Below, piece by piece: positions 35,043 through 46,993 of a stretch of DNA of 64,000 nt (position 1 is the stretch's first letter; every line of letters begins with the position of its first letter). The notes under the pieces are model-generated. The model ran no database searches, was not told the DNA's origin, and saw nothing but the letters and a program-made list of their open reading frames with translations. The position numbers and the translations under genes are program-made. This DNA is from Sistotremastrum niveocremeum HHB9708 (taxonomy: Eukaryota > Basidiomycota > Agaricomycetes > Sistotremastrales > Sistotremastraceae): contig KV419405.1 in the NCBI GenBank assembly GCA_001630475.1, positions 190,900 through 254,899 of the forward strand, in the 5' to 3' direction.

Positions 35043-36732
35043 TCATATAATATCTAGCACGCTTACAGTGGTCCCACTAAGGGAATCCGATGATAAATCT
35101 TCTCCTGTCTCTCTCTCCTTTTCAAACACGCCAGAAGTCGACCCAGTCTCCGGTATCGACGTCCGTGTTCCACTAAGATAGCCATCCACGTCCACGTCCA
35201 CGTCCACGTCCACGTCCACGTCCACGCTCTCACCCTCACCCTCAGCCTCCGACTCATAACGACCTATCAAATTCGGCCTCGTAATCGTATACAATAAGAC
35301 ATTGAAGAATCCCGAAAGCGCGAAGAGGACGAGAGAAGTAGCGATCAGTACGAATGGGAGTTCGCGATCGTCTTTTGAATTCAGACTAGGAGGAGTAGGA
35401 TGATGGGGATGCGGACGAGGAAGAGGATGAGAGGGAGGACGGGAGAGGGAGTAGACTTGGTCGAAGCCTAGGGGGATTACTACTATGATGAATATTATGG
35501 GATAGCTAAGTCGGATGAGAGGATGCGTGTCGATTTGATTCAGTCCAAGCTCACCCGATCATGTAGAACGCGACAGTCAACATTTTCTTCCGTCCCCGAC
35601 ACTCAACAGGTTCGGGAGGCTGTACTACAGCTCGATTTGCTCCTGTTGAACCTTTTGCAGCGGAGAACCGGCTGGAGAGGATGGAGATGGCGATAGAGAT
35701 GTATAGGATGATCTCGAGGAGCGCAGCGAGCCATAACCAGCCCATATCGAAGACTTCATAAATCAAGGTATCAGTGCGCGAGCTATGTAGCGGTGAGAGA
35801 TAGAGTGTTATTACCTACAGCTGTCTTGAGTCCTCCAGAGCGGCTTATCCAACACCCTAAATCACGCAAACATGATGAGTGTTAGGCTTTGAGGAGGACG
35901 ATTGATACTTACAATACTCGGTGCTTGCAAAGAATGGTTCAGGACGCTTGATAGCCAGTTGCACAGGCGACAAAAGAATGGATAAGATCCAGATTGCGGG
36001 GATGAGGAAGTGGGATAGATGCGTTGGGGGAGTTGACCATTCTTTGACTATTATGCCCCATGTTATTATTGCTATTGCCTGGTGATATCGATGGTGTCAT
36101 AATTAGAGGAAGGGGTACTTAGGGTTATGTGGACGAACTAGAGTTCTGTGATATGTATTTAGAATGGAGATATGATGGGAGGAGATGTGGGTGGATTGTT
36201 AGCTTACCCTAATGCGATTCCTAGTTGTCCCGTTTGTCGAAGAACGGCTTGTGTAGTACAGAGTGGACCTTCCAAAACGCCCTGCATAGCTCGGCAATTA
36301 TTACAAAGTCAATCGTTCTGCGGAAGACAAGTTACTCACCTTGTTATGGATCCATACGGCATTGATACCGGTACCTATCACTATCGTCAGGCACAGAACA
36401 GAATGGATATCCTGGCACTGACACTCACCAATCGACAGAAGAAGATCTGAGAAAAGTAAAGACACGACGAAGAACTGAAGGTGATAACACCATCGTTTGC
36501 GACGATCTTGTCTTCGACCTATATTTTGAATGCTTTGCCACTATATCCAGGGTCATCCCGAGTTCGCTTTGAGATTTATTAAGGAGCAAGACGGGATACG
36601 TACGAATATATAGCAGAGGAGTCCGAGGACTGATAGTGCGGATAGGACAGCAGCAGCAACGCTGAACCATAGACCGATGCAGACTGCTCGAGTAAATACG
36701 ACAGCTTGAGGAGCTTTCGAATTTGAGTCCAT
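35043..36732 (-). CDS. Seven-transmembrane receptor, cAMP-receptor/Git3-like GPCR
   Basis: Start MDSNSKAPQAVVF, then TM1 (AVCIGLWFSVAAAVLSALSV), a basic loop (RRRQDRRKRWCYH), TM2 (FFVVSLLFSDLLLSIG), TM3 after LCTTQAVLRQTGQLGIAL, and TM4 (AIAIITWGII). TM5-TM7 follow: WLWLAALLEIILYISIAISI, MLTVAFYMIGYPIIFIIVV and LIATSLVLFALSGFFNVLLY, then TRPNLIGRYE. The order and the NVLLY..TRP ending fit fungal cAMP-receptor-like/Git3-type receptors that signal through heterotrimeric G proteins. The tail contains a (Val-Asp)n run from a hexanucleotide repeat, then a Ser/Thr-rich region. About seven short introns. The ligand is unknown. Confidence 0.75.
35185..35226. repeat. Hexanucleotide repeat (TCCACG)7 in receptor tail
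   Basis: Seven perfect units, read on the minus strand as alternating Val-Asp codons in the cytoplasmic tail of the 7TM receptor. Being in frame, unit gain or loss would change length without breaking the protein. Confidence 0.9.
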
Positions 36733-37181
36733 CGATATCGTGGTCCAGAGAAGTCTGTTCAGATCTTGTCTCGCGAAGCTCTTGTTTTGCTATTATATAT
36801 CATCGCATTTGAGACGTTGTCGGTATACATTAATGAATGCGAATAGAGTGGAGAAGGGTATGATCGAGCAGGTCGTCGTATAGTTTAGCAATTGGGCCAA
36901 GAGTGAGTGCACCAGCACGCCAAGTTAGATGCCGGCAGCAGCAATGGGCAGCAGAGAAGTGCGGGGAATGGCCGGGGATTGTGCAATGGTGCTGATGGTT
37001 GAGCCATTCGTTGAGCATAACGTTAGAGTTAAAAGCCTGGTACTAGTAGGTAGTCCAACGAAACCGAACGGCCAAGTTCGCGCGAAGAAAGTGAAGCTTG
37101 AAACGTTCAAGTCAAAGCAGACTCGGAAAAAGCCGCGTACGATCGACGGAAGCAAATTGAATAAATATCGACATTTACTTT
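36733..37181. other. Promoter region of the 7TM receptor
   Basis: No gene. Lies between the receptor start and the end of the tRNA-synthetase gene, both on the minus strand. Confidence 0.5.
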
Positions 37182-39994
37182 CTACTGCCCATTCTCCCTC
37201 TGCCAAGCCTCATACACCTTCCTCTGTTTCTCCCACAACTTCTTCAGTTTCCCCCTCAACCCTTTACTCACTTCCCCACCCTTCGCATCTTTAACCGGAA
37301 TACCCTCCTCATCCCACTCACTATACATCTCATTCCTAAACATCTCCTCAGGTCTCACTCTCGCCTTCTCCTCTTTCTCCTTTTCGGCTCTCTCCCTCTC
37401 CTCTTTCGCTTTTTCCTTAGCCCTTTCTTTTTCTGCTTGGATCCGACGTTTTTCGTCTCGCGCTGCGAGGAGTTCGGAAGCAGGAACGAATTTGATCAAG
37501 GGCATTTCTCCGATTGATATGTTCCGATCTTCGAGTGATACGCCGAGGTTTACTAGATCGTCGTCGCGGACGGAATCGGAGAGTGCGAGGAGTTGGGAGG
37601 AGAGTTCGGGTGAGGTGGATTTGGAGGATATAGCGAGCGCTTTGATCTCTGTGCGGAATTTCGAGAGAATCCGGATATACGGCATAGCAATCTCTTCTTT
37701 CCCCTCCCCTCCCCCCTCCTGCCCTGCACCATTCCCCAGAGGTCGTTCATCCCCCCACCCAATTTGATCGGAGGAGTTGTTGGAGAGACCGAAGATAGAA
37801 AGCATCTTCGTTATCCACCGACCGACTTCTTTCACTGCTGCGAGTGAGAAATATGCAGAAGGGTTCGTGGGGGTTTTTTGGTTTTCTTTCATGTATATGT
37901 TCGTTTTGACGATGAGGTCGGATATGATTTCGAGTGCGAGGGGGGTATTGAATGAATCGCAGAGCGCGGCGTGCATATTCGCTTGTGCCTTCCCCAACCT
38001 ACCCGCCGTCAATCACTTTTATAACCACATAATGAAGGAAAACGCACTCTTCGAAAACACCCTTCTCACCCTCCCTAAACAAATGCTCAACCCTCTTCCC
38101 ACTACTCTCAAGCTCATCCTGCTCCAACGACAAAGCCTTGATCGTACTGAAGAAATTGGAGACGGAAGATTCCCATGATTCTACGCCTTTTCGCATTGCG
38201 GGTGTGACTTCTATTCCGTTTTTCCAGCCGCCTGACATGAATACTATGCGGAGCTTGCGGGGGGTCCATTCGGGCGCCGACGCGGTAGCGGAGGACGAGG
38301 TGGTGACCGAGTTGGAAAGGGTGGTCGAGGAGGAGGCGGAAGGAGGAGGAGGAGCGAGAGCGTCGTCGATGGTGATGAAGTTTTTGAGAGATTTGGACAT
38401 TTTGGATCCGGAGATGGACAAATGGCCCATATGGATGAAATAATTCACCCATTGATGATCCTCTCCGCACCTCCCGCCCTCCATTTCCCCACTCTCATCA
38501 TGGTCCGTCTCGCTGCGCTCCCTACGGTCGCGACGGTCTGCTCCACTACTCTCGCCTTCCCTCCGGTCAGCTGCCTCCCTGCGGTCGGCGTCGCGCCCCT
38601 TATCAAACCAATAAGCCTCACTCTGCGCAAGCTCATTATCATGATGCGGAAACGCCAAATCCACCCCTCCACTATGTATATCCACCCTCGATCCCAGAAC
38701 TTCAGAACACATGGCTGAACATTCGATGTGCCAGCCTGGTCTGCCCGGACCCCATGGGGAGGGGTAGGAGGGTTCGCCTGGGCGGGATTTTTTCCAGAGG
38801 ACGAAGTCGCGGGGGTTGTGTTTTGCGAATTGGGAGGTGGGGGGAGGAGCGGCTTGGGAGGGAGCGGCAGAGGGAGCGGCGGGGGTGGAAGAGGAAGTGG
38901 GGGGAGAAGAAGGATTTGAGGGGGTGGGAGCGGAAGAGGAAGAGGTGGTGGTGGAAGGGAGAGGAACGGTAAGTTCTCCCTCGCCCTCAGCAAGCTTCCC
39001 CAAATTATCCCTATTCCCAGGCTCAAGCCTCGCATAAAACCCACCCCTCCTCTCAAAAGCTCCAATATCAAAATACACCGATCCATCAACCTCATACCCA
39101 AACCCATTCTCCACAATCTTTTCTACGAATTTTATGTTTTCGGGTATGAATTCCGAGACTCTCGTCAAAGTGGTTGGGGGGAGACAGTTTAGCGTGGACA
39201 TGGAGTGAAAGAAGGAGTGTTCCCATGTTGAGGCGAAGGAGGTGAATATTGCGTGGTGGGAGGGGGTTATGGTGGATTTTAGGGAGTCGCCGAGGTATTC
39301 TGAGAGAACTGGTTGAACGGCTTTGTAGAATCCTTCGGGATCTACTTCATCTCCTGCTGAGGAAGAGGAGGAGAGGGCGGAGACGACGGCTCGGAGGGAT
39401 AGGATCCGATTTTTGAGCTTCACATCGTCGTCTGAAAGACTCGTGCTCGTGAATAGTCCGGAGTGCGTTTGAGCCCAGGATTCGAAGGAGGAGGGTGTGA
39501 GGGAGGGGGGGAATGTGTGGGTTTTGGAGCCGAACCATGCGTATGCTTTTAGTGTTGTGGAGAGTGCGTCTTTGTCGATTTGAGGATGTTCTTTTTTGAA
39601 GTTGTCGAAAGACCACTGTTCCCTCGCTCGTTTAATGATCTACCCGGGATCATCAGATAAAACTAACAGAGGAGGGAGAGGGGAGAGGTACCTTGTCATC
39701 AATATCCGTAACATTCATCACAAAATGAACATCAAACCCAAAATAATCCCTCATAATCCTCCTCAACACATCCGTAGTCACATAATTCCTCGCATGCCCC
39801 AGATGCGCAGAATCGTAGACTGTGGGTCCGCAGCAATACCAAGTTACTTTCTTCCCTTGCGGATCGAGAGGGATGAAGGGCGTTTTGGAGCGGGTTAGGG
39901 AGTTGTAGATCGTTAGAGGCGGGAGGGCGCTGGTTGTGCCATTCGGTGGAAGGGAGGGGGGACGCCAGGTCGGTTGGTTGTTGGAGGTGGACAT
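37182..39994 (-). CDS. CRS1: Cysteinyl-tRNA synthetase, cytosolic type
   Basis: Charges tRNA-Cys. Start [13 protein letters not shown]. Class I signatures are HLGH in [13 protein letters not shown] (HIGH motif) and KMSKS in [12 protein letters not shown]. Zinc-site residues are the Cys of YCCGP, the Cys of GWHIECSAM and the His pair in [22 protein letters not shown] is also typical. Few introns: one after NVTDIDDK and one near 38000. It is about 850 residues, longer than bacterial enzymes, because of eukaryotic-type inserts: a Ser/Pro/Ala-rich run (38830-38960), an Arg/Asp/Glu-rich DRR run (38510-38600) and a charged C-terminal coiled region ([20 protein letters not shown]) ending in QRENGQ. 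The inserts are low-complexity and likely disordered. Confidence 0.92.
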
Positions 39995-40860
39995 TGTGCG
40001 TGGAAGGGTTATGGGGCGGATAAGGGTGAGAGGGAGGCGGGAGAGCCTGTGGGCATGCAGGAATGAATGACGATGCAGGACGAATAGCGGACTTTTTGAG
40101 GTTGGATGACTCGACGGCGCTTACTGTATTGCGCTTGGTCTAGCGTGTCAAGTTCCGATCGATTGTCTGAGTCCTGATTTCTATGTTAATGCTATAGAAT
40201 GCGGAGAGAGGGGTGTGGCTCGTTCTCTCTTGCTTTTAGAGGTTTCCTCTATCAAAATTTAAAGTCGAGGATCCTTATAAAAGCTAACACGGAGAATGAT
40301 TCGCACTCGCATTTACCAGTGATTCATTGCATTCGATCGTTGTGTTAATCGATATGATGATAGTGGAGACGCGTGACTCGTCTGGCTCTGTACATGTACT
40401 AGTATCTCCCGGTTCTGTCAAGCACGACAAGTGAGTTGGCGTTGGTCAGAAGAATCGGTCATTCAGAGACTCGGAATGATTGGATGCTCCGGCTGATCTT
40501 TCTAAATCTTACCATCTCCATGTCAAGAGCACACTTCTTGGCTAGGAGGCTAAAAAAATCGCCCAGGGCGCCGAACTGATCTCAGTGCGTTTCGTTCTTC
40601 CTTTTTCCTCTGCGCTCTTCCTGTGAATCGAGACTCGACTTTGGCCGTTCCACGCTGATCTCCCCAGATCCGTGTAATGCTTTGCTTATATGTCTCGTCA
40701 ACAGCTTCTTTGTCGCCTCCATCTCAGCGAGTCAATCTCCTGAAGACACGATTCCCTCTTTTCAATTTCTTACGAGTTTCCTGCCGTGCCTTCCGCTCCG
40801 TTGTGCAGGATTAGATCATATATATATATGTACTACATGTATTACAATATTATCAGAGAT
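39995..40860. other. Upstream region of cysteinyl-tRNA synthetase
   Basis: No gene supported. Contains a TATATATATATG run near 40820 next to the inverted repeat. Confidence 0.45.
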
Positions 40861-42448
40861 GATACACAGAGAAGCATAGAACGAGAGTAGAAAAGTCAAA
40901 TCCAGTCTTCCGAACGGCATGCAATGCGTGTAGATGCAAGTAGAAAGGAATAAAAGAATATGAGAGAGTGAAGCATCACACTTGCGCACAAGGATCATAT
41001 GCTTGAAGACTCGGAGGATCCGAGTCGACGGCAGTCCAAAAATTAAAGGCGCAGCCTCACATGTAGACCCCGAAGGGCCCACAGATCATTGGCTGTAGCC
41101 TGTAGAATACTCAGCCTCACATGTAAGCTCAAAGAGCTCAAAGAGCCCACAGATCAGATCATCGACCGAGCCTCAAAGGCCTCACATGTAAACCCAGCGG
41201 GCGCATAGATCACAGGCACTGGCCCCCGCCCCACCCTCACATGTACGCCCGGAGGAGCACAGATCACTGGACGGGAAGAGAATTGAGGAACAGGGACAAA
41301 CAACGATGCGGCGTGCTGAATTCTGATGTGTTTAGGGCAGGCTTGAGAAAGTGTAGGCGAGGAGAGTATTTGGAAATATCGCGAGGGATAGCACCTGACA
41401 AGGGGATTAAGAACACGACCGAGCGTCTCCAAGAGGTATGGGACAGGCAAAGTACTGCGAACAGCTCGAAAGGGATACCGGATTCAGAGTTGTGAATCAG
41501 ACCGTATCCGGAACGATTCATTAGCTAGGCCTTATCGATTCTTAGTCACAAAGAGGGAGCCTCAGAAAGAGTAAACACAACAGGAGAGTCGCGGCGAGAC
41601 GCTCGGCAACGGAAGCAGAGACTTAGCCGAGGTCTTCCGAGCCGACGCCGCTTGGTAACCGTCGGCTAGATTACTCGCCCCTTATCACTTCCGTCGTGGT
41701 CGATGTGCTTGCCGTCGCGCTCCTAGGCTATTTTGCTGCCTTTTTGCAGCTCTTGAGGTCTGCTAGTCATTCAATGTTCTGCTATGTTATTGTTTCATCA
41801 AGCAACCGCTGCGCTTGGCAACAGCGACCTCTCAAGCATCTCGATTGGGCTTGCTCGCTCGGTCTTCCAGACTCCTTCTGCTCCTGGTCGCACTCGAGTA
41901 CTCACAATCGCTTCTCGCCCGCACTTTTTAAGGCCTGCCCTAAACATATCAGAATTTCTACGCCGCATCGTTGTTTGTTCCTGTTCCTCCATTCTCTTCC
42001 CGTCCAGTGATCTATGCGCCCCTCCGGGCGTACATGTGAGGGTGGGGCGGGGCCAGTGCCTGTGATCTATGGGCCCTCTGGGCTTACATGTGAGGCCGTC
42101 GAGGCTCGGACGATGATCTGTGGGCTCTTTGAGCTTACATGTGAGGCCGAGCATTCTACAGGCTACAGCCGGTGATCTGTGGGCCCTTCGGGGTTTACAT
42201 GTGAGACTGTGCCTTTAATTTTTGGACTGCCGGTGATCCTTCGAGTCGTCCTAGCTGGGGAACCAACGAGGAGTGGACTCGAAGCGAGAGGCTCTTTCGA
42301 GCATATGATCCTTGTGCGCAAGTGTGATGCTTCACTCTCTCATATTCCTTTATTCCTTTCCACTTGCATCTACACGCATTGCATGTTGTTTGGAAGACTG
42401 GATTTGACTTCTCTATTCTCGCTCTATTCTTCTCAGACGTACTGTATC
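40861..42448. repeat. Large inverted repeat, arms about 0.5 kb, with internal tandem units
   Basis: The left arm (about 40861-41372) and right arm (about 41905-42448) are inverted copies, roughly 85-90% alike by eye, around a spacer of about 530 bp. Each arm holds four units of about 55-60 bp beginning CCTCACATGTA and containing GGCCCACAGATCA-like words. No TSD was found at the outer edges. No coding region. It could be a long-TIR transposon or an inverted duplication. Confidence 0.65.
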
Positions 42449-42667
42449 AATCATATGACATCCTTCCGGATAGTCGAACGTGGTCATGACACGGACTTTC
42501 ACTTTTGATTGACGTGGTAGTATATTTGGTATATTGAATACATCAGATCCAGTCGCAACCACCCTAATATCTCTGAACCCAAAAAGAAAGAAAAGTAGAT
42601 AAGATCACGCCGAAACTCATGAACCCGAGAAGAAAAAGAAGAAATACATCGAGCTACGGAGAACCCA
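42449..42667. other. 3' flank of the NLR gene
   Basis: Short gap of about 220 bp between the inverted repeat and the NLR stop codon. No gene. Confidence 0.4.
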
Positions 42668-45600
42668 TCAACTTGAAGTCGCATTCAACACAACCTCATT
42701 CTTCTTCTCCAACTCCGCCTTCTTCCTCTCCAACGCCCCCGCATCCTCCGCCCTCCCTTTCTTCTTCAAAGTAGTCGCCAAATGCCCCATAGCAGCCAAC
42801 GTACTCGGATGTTGTTCCCCAAACTCCTCTGTCCGGCTCTCTAACACGAAACTCTGCAATTTCTCCGCTTCGTCCAATTGTCCCTGCTTGCAATATATCC
42901 ACGCAAGATTCGACATGCTCGTTAACGTACTTGGATGTCTCTCTCCCAGCACTTGTCTCTTCGTACCTAGCACTTCGACATGTAATGCTTTCGCCTCTTT
43001 CCATCGCCCTTGACGGGAGTAGATAGATGCGAGATTGTTCATTGCCGCCAAGGTCTTCGGATCGTTCACGCCTAGAACTTTCCGTCGGCCCTCCATCACG
43101 ATAAGTTCGAGCTCTTGAGCTTCTTCGAGGCGTTTCTGGTTCAGATAGATCGTCGCGAGATTCGCGATACTCGTCAACGTATCCGGATGATCCATCCCCA
43201 AACTCTCCTTCCTGAACCCCACCACCGGATCCTCCAGCGCCTCCGCATCGTCCCATCGTCCAGCTTCCCCCAACACGCGTCCGAATCGTTCAGCGATGTC
43301 TGATCCGGTGACTTTACCGTCTGCGAGTGCAGAATCGATATGCCGGACTAAGCCTCGACGGAATGCAAAGTCCTCCATTTTGAGTTCGGAGCTGACGGAC
43401 ATGCCGAGTATGCATTGCATAGTCGTACATGTCACTTTCGTGTTGGAGACCATCTTCGTACGGGTCCATTCCCAGACGAGGGGGTGGATGAAGTAGACTT
43501 GATTCGGGGCGTCGTAGTCGATGAGGGAGTAGGATTGGACTTCTGAGACTGTCTTGCGGAATTTAAGAGGATCCCAATCTCCTCGATTGGATTTGAAGTG
43601 GTCGATGAACTGTCGAGCGTCCTCGAAGTGCTGGGCCTCGTCCTGTAGGGCGGGGTGATAGGAAGCGAGTTGCGTGGCGCCTTTCTCGAAGATCGATTCG
43701 GAGATGCCATCGTGGTGCAGGAAAGCACAGAGCTGAAGGAACTTCGCTGCTTCCTTCGAAAGACGCTGGAAGCTGATGATCCAAGTCGTGTAGACCGTCC
43801 ATTCGTAATCGTCGACCTTCTGGACTTGATCTTTGTACTCTTCCAGTAGCTCGCCTCGGCATCTGGCGTATAGTTTAAGATATTCATCGATGCTGATGTT
43901 CGTGTTGGCGATGTAAGCGCCGGCTTGAACGATGGCCAAAGCGAAGAAGCCGAGTTCCTAGTGAGATCAGGTTAGAATGAATCGTGCCATTCAATACATG
44001 ACATACCTTCACAAGGGACAACGCTTGATCGCCATTAGTATGACTAGGTCCTTTAGACGGCGGATCAACGATGCGAATCAACAAATCCTTCGCCTCATCA
44101 GGCTCCATATCCGCAACCTGATGATTCGCTTTCGGAGCATATCTCCTCAGCTGAGGATTCCGCGTCGTAATGAGGATATTTCCATGAGCGCATTGTGGAA
44201 AATATTGGCTTAGATTGAGGGATGTATCGTCGGCATTGTTGAATAGGATTAACCATTCTTTCTTCTCGTCCGCGAGCCAGCGTAAGGCGTCTTCGACGGT
44301 TTCTCCGCCTTCGCATTTGACTCGGGCGATGTTCTCCATGTCGGTCCGGATAGTTTCGGGGCTCGTGGCATCGACGAAGAAGACCTCAGAGAATCTGCAA
44401 CGAGTTACGTGAAGGTGGTGAGCAGAGCAGAACAACAACACGTGACTCACCGACTGCCTTTGGGTTCAGTTTGACTAGTCTGGACGAACTTGTATGCAAT
44501 CTGACTCTTTCCTGCCCCGCCCAAGCCATAAAGAACATAGATATGTCGTTTACCCAAGTCCTCGGCAAAGTGTTCCGTCATTGAAGTGATCACGTTTCCT
44601 CGCCCAGTGAACACGGGAGAAGGCTGAGGACAAGTCTTCAGTCGAATGACAGATTTGACTTCAGCCTTGACGGCGCCAACTAGTGCTTGAATGAGTCTAG
44701 ATCTCACTGAAATATCTGCGTACTCACCAACTTCGGCTACAGGAACTGGAGCAGTTTTCACTTTCTCACGAAGAGCGGTTATGAGAGGCTCAATCCGCTG
44801 ATCGACCTCGGGCGCTAGGAGATATTGCTGCGTATGCGTTGACACTTCATTCAGTCGTTCCCACTCATCTAGATGAACCCCTTGCATCCCCTGCTCGACA
44901 TTGAGCCGGAAATACACATCAGGCCTCAATAGGAAACGTTTGGCCACCGTCTGCGCTTCTCTTTCACAATCCACCGCCATGCTTTGCATAGCCCGAAGAA
45001 TATTTGAAGGAAGGACCTTCTGAAATAAAGAGGACTTGGGGATGCGAATGGTCTTTGAATGACCAGTACCAAGGCTGACGATGCAGGAGACTTTTCGGCC
45101 TGGATACATGAGGTTGGCTTCTTCGAGAACTTGGATGATAGGATTGTTGCACCCAAATCCTCCATCTACGTAAGGCTCAGTGGAGCCCTGGGAACCGATT
45201 ACGATTCTTTTGAAGAACCTCGGTGATGCGGAGGTGGCTCGAGCGGCTTCCCAGATCGTGCAGTTATGTGCCTGGTTCTTCGGGGCTTGGTATGAACGGA
45301 AAAGTCGTGGTATAGCGGGGCTCATGTTAAGCGCCGGCATGGCACAGACGAAACTAGAGAGAATTTAATGATCTATTCGCGCACGAAAGGTAGCGGCTCA
45401 CGTTTTGCAACCGGAACGTTGTGGGCCGTCATCGAGCATCTTCGTATCTTCGAAGTGTGTTTGTTTTGCTACGATGTCTTTGATAGTCTGCTCGAAGAGG
45501 GTGGACCTGAACTTCCCGTTCCAGAAGGTATATTTTGGATGAGAGAACACTTCTTCGACGAGGGCGCTATATGCACTGATAGCTTCGTCGAGCGACATTC

Positions 45601-45932
45601 CAAGCCTTCCGAGCATGATGGCGATGATTCTAAACGTCTATGTTAGCGCACTGAACAATGAAGAATCGAATGTTGCATACCCTCCTGTGCTCGTCCCGCC
45701 GATTAAATCGAAATATTTACACGGTCGGGGCAGCTTCTCGAGACCTTCCTCCTGTTGTATACGATACATGATTTCTTTCAAGATCAGAAGCTCAGACAAG
45801 CCCCGTATGCCACCTCCATCTATCCGACACGGTGAGTCGATTCCTCTTCGTCGAAAATGATATTGACGTACCAAGGGACAACAGTCTCAGCCCACGTTCC
45901 TCTTTCTTTCCTTGTGGCTGGTTATGAGCCAT
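42668..45932 (-). CDS. Patatin-NB-ARC-TPR NLR-like protein
   Basis: Fungal STAND/NLR receptor with a phospholipase effector. Exon 1 starts MAHNQPQGKKEE and joins across a short intron into LLSLDGGGIRG. The patatin domain has the oxyanion loop GGGIRG, the nucleophile motif GTSTGG and the catalytic Asp in YVDGGFGCNNP. NB-ARC follows VFTGRGNVI: P-loop YGLGGAGKSQIAY, Walker B-like WLILFNNADD, ILITTRNPQL and ELGFFALAIVQAGAYI in the GLPLA position. The C-terminus has four 42-residue kinesin-light-chain-type TPRs (LGMDHPDTLTSIANLATIY, LGVNDPKTLAAMNNLASIY, LGERHPSTLTSMSNLAWIY, FGEQHPSTLAAMGHLATTL), then a charged end ENEVVLNATSS-like. In other fungi this layout mediates allorecognition and cell death. 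The frame appears intact. Confidence 0.9.
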
Positions 45933-46993
45933 GACAGAACAGGCGCCTCCAAAACGTATTGCGGACTAGACTCAACGGGGTCGAGGCGGGGCCGCGCTGA
46001 AACATTTCCCCAGACGCTCGTTATATTCAGCTAGACCAGCAAGCTAACCCTTCGCCCTCGTATCGACTCGCGTATGACGCATGTCCAGATCGTCAGGAGG
46101 CGGACAGATAATGGCTTCACTGTGCTTCTCGGCTATTTGCATGTGTACATTCCGCCCTTGTATGTATCAGCCGAGTTGCCAATTGTGCCATCAAAGCTAG
46201 GTAAACGGCCAAGAGTGAAGCCCTCGATCTCAGTTTTCACAGTGACCTTTGTTGGAAAGCCGGGAAGAATTCAATCCAGGGGCATTCCGACGGAAGTATT
46301 TCGAGGGCTGATCGTGATCGCAGTCGGGTGATGTAAGTTAATGTGAGCCATGCCAAAGTTCGGTCATTCCAACGCATCGAACAGAGCGGAAAACGCGTGT
46401 GTTTATCAAGAACGCAGCAAAATTCCCACTGGCAGCAGAACGCAGTTCGAGAAGAAGTGCATCCGACCTCCGACTTCCGATTGCCGGCGCTTTGAGGCCG
46501 TTCATTCAGCTCGAGCTCGACAGTGACTGCATCGCATTCTAAACTCAAACTAACGCTTTGAACGTTTTTCAAGATGGCAGAATCTGCCCCTTGATGGCTG
46601 TCGATTGTGCCTGGACGAGGGGCATGGAGGAACCTCTCGGGCGACCTTTCTCCATTCAATGAATGCCGATGTCAACACGCCGAGATATGGCCAATGCTCC
46701 TACACTTTGCGAAATTCTGGGACAACGATGCTTGGAAGATAAATTTGGATCTGATTCTCTTCGAGTGCTGCAATCACACTCGAACACGATTGCTTTAGAA
46801 TTTTCCATTTCGTGATCATTGCGAGATCTATAGCCTGAGCTGGATAATTTGTCCTCAAAATAACCAAGTATCCGAAAGTCAAATTGTCAACACATTCATT
46901 CAATCCACATCAGGAAAGGCGCCATACCACCCGTATATTACATACCACTGGTAAAACCTCTGCGTTGCGTCCCCTCTTGCACTCGGTGACACC
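45933..46993. other. Divergent intergenic region between NLR and AA9-like gene
   Basis: About 1 kb without a gene. It must hold both promoters, since the NLR runs left and the AA9-like gene runs right. No TATA element stands out. Confidence 0.45.

Noticed and set aside
38445-39116. 223-codon minus-strand frame and several plus-strand frames over the tRNA-synthetase gene
   Set aside because: Shadows of the cysteinyl-tRNA synthetase in other frames; composition follows its low-complexity inserts.
41055-42200. Repeated CCTCACATGTA units as a CRISPR-like array
   Set aside because: Unequal spacing, units diverged and inverted between arms, eukaryotic context.
42696-43256. 186-codon minus frame overlapping the NLR TPR region
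   Set aside because: Alternate frame of TPR repeats; repeated residues mirror the repeat DNA.
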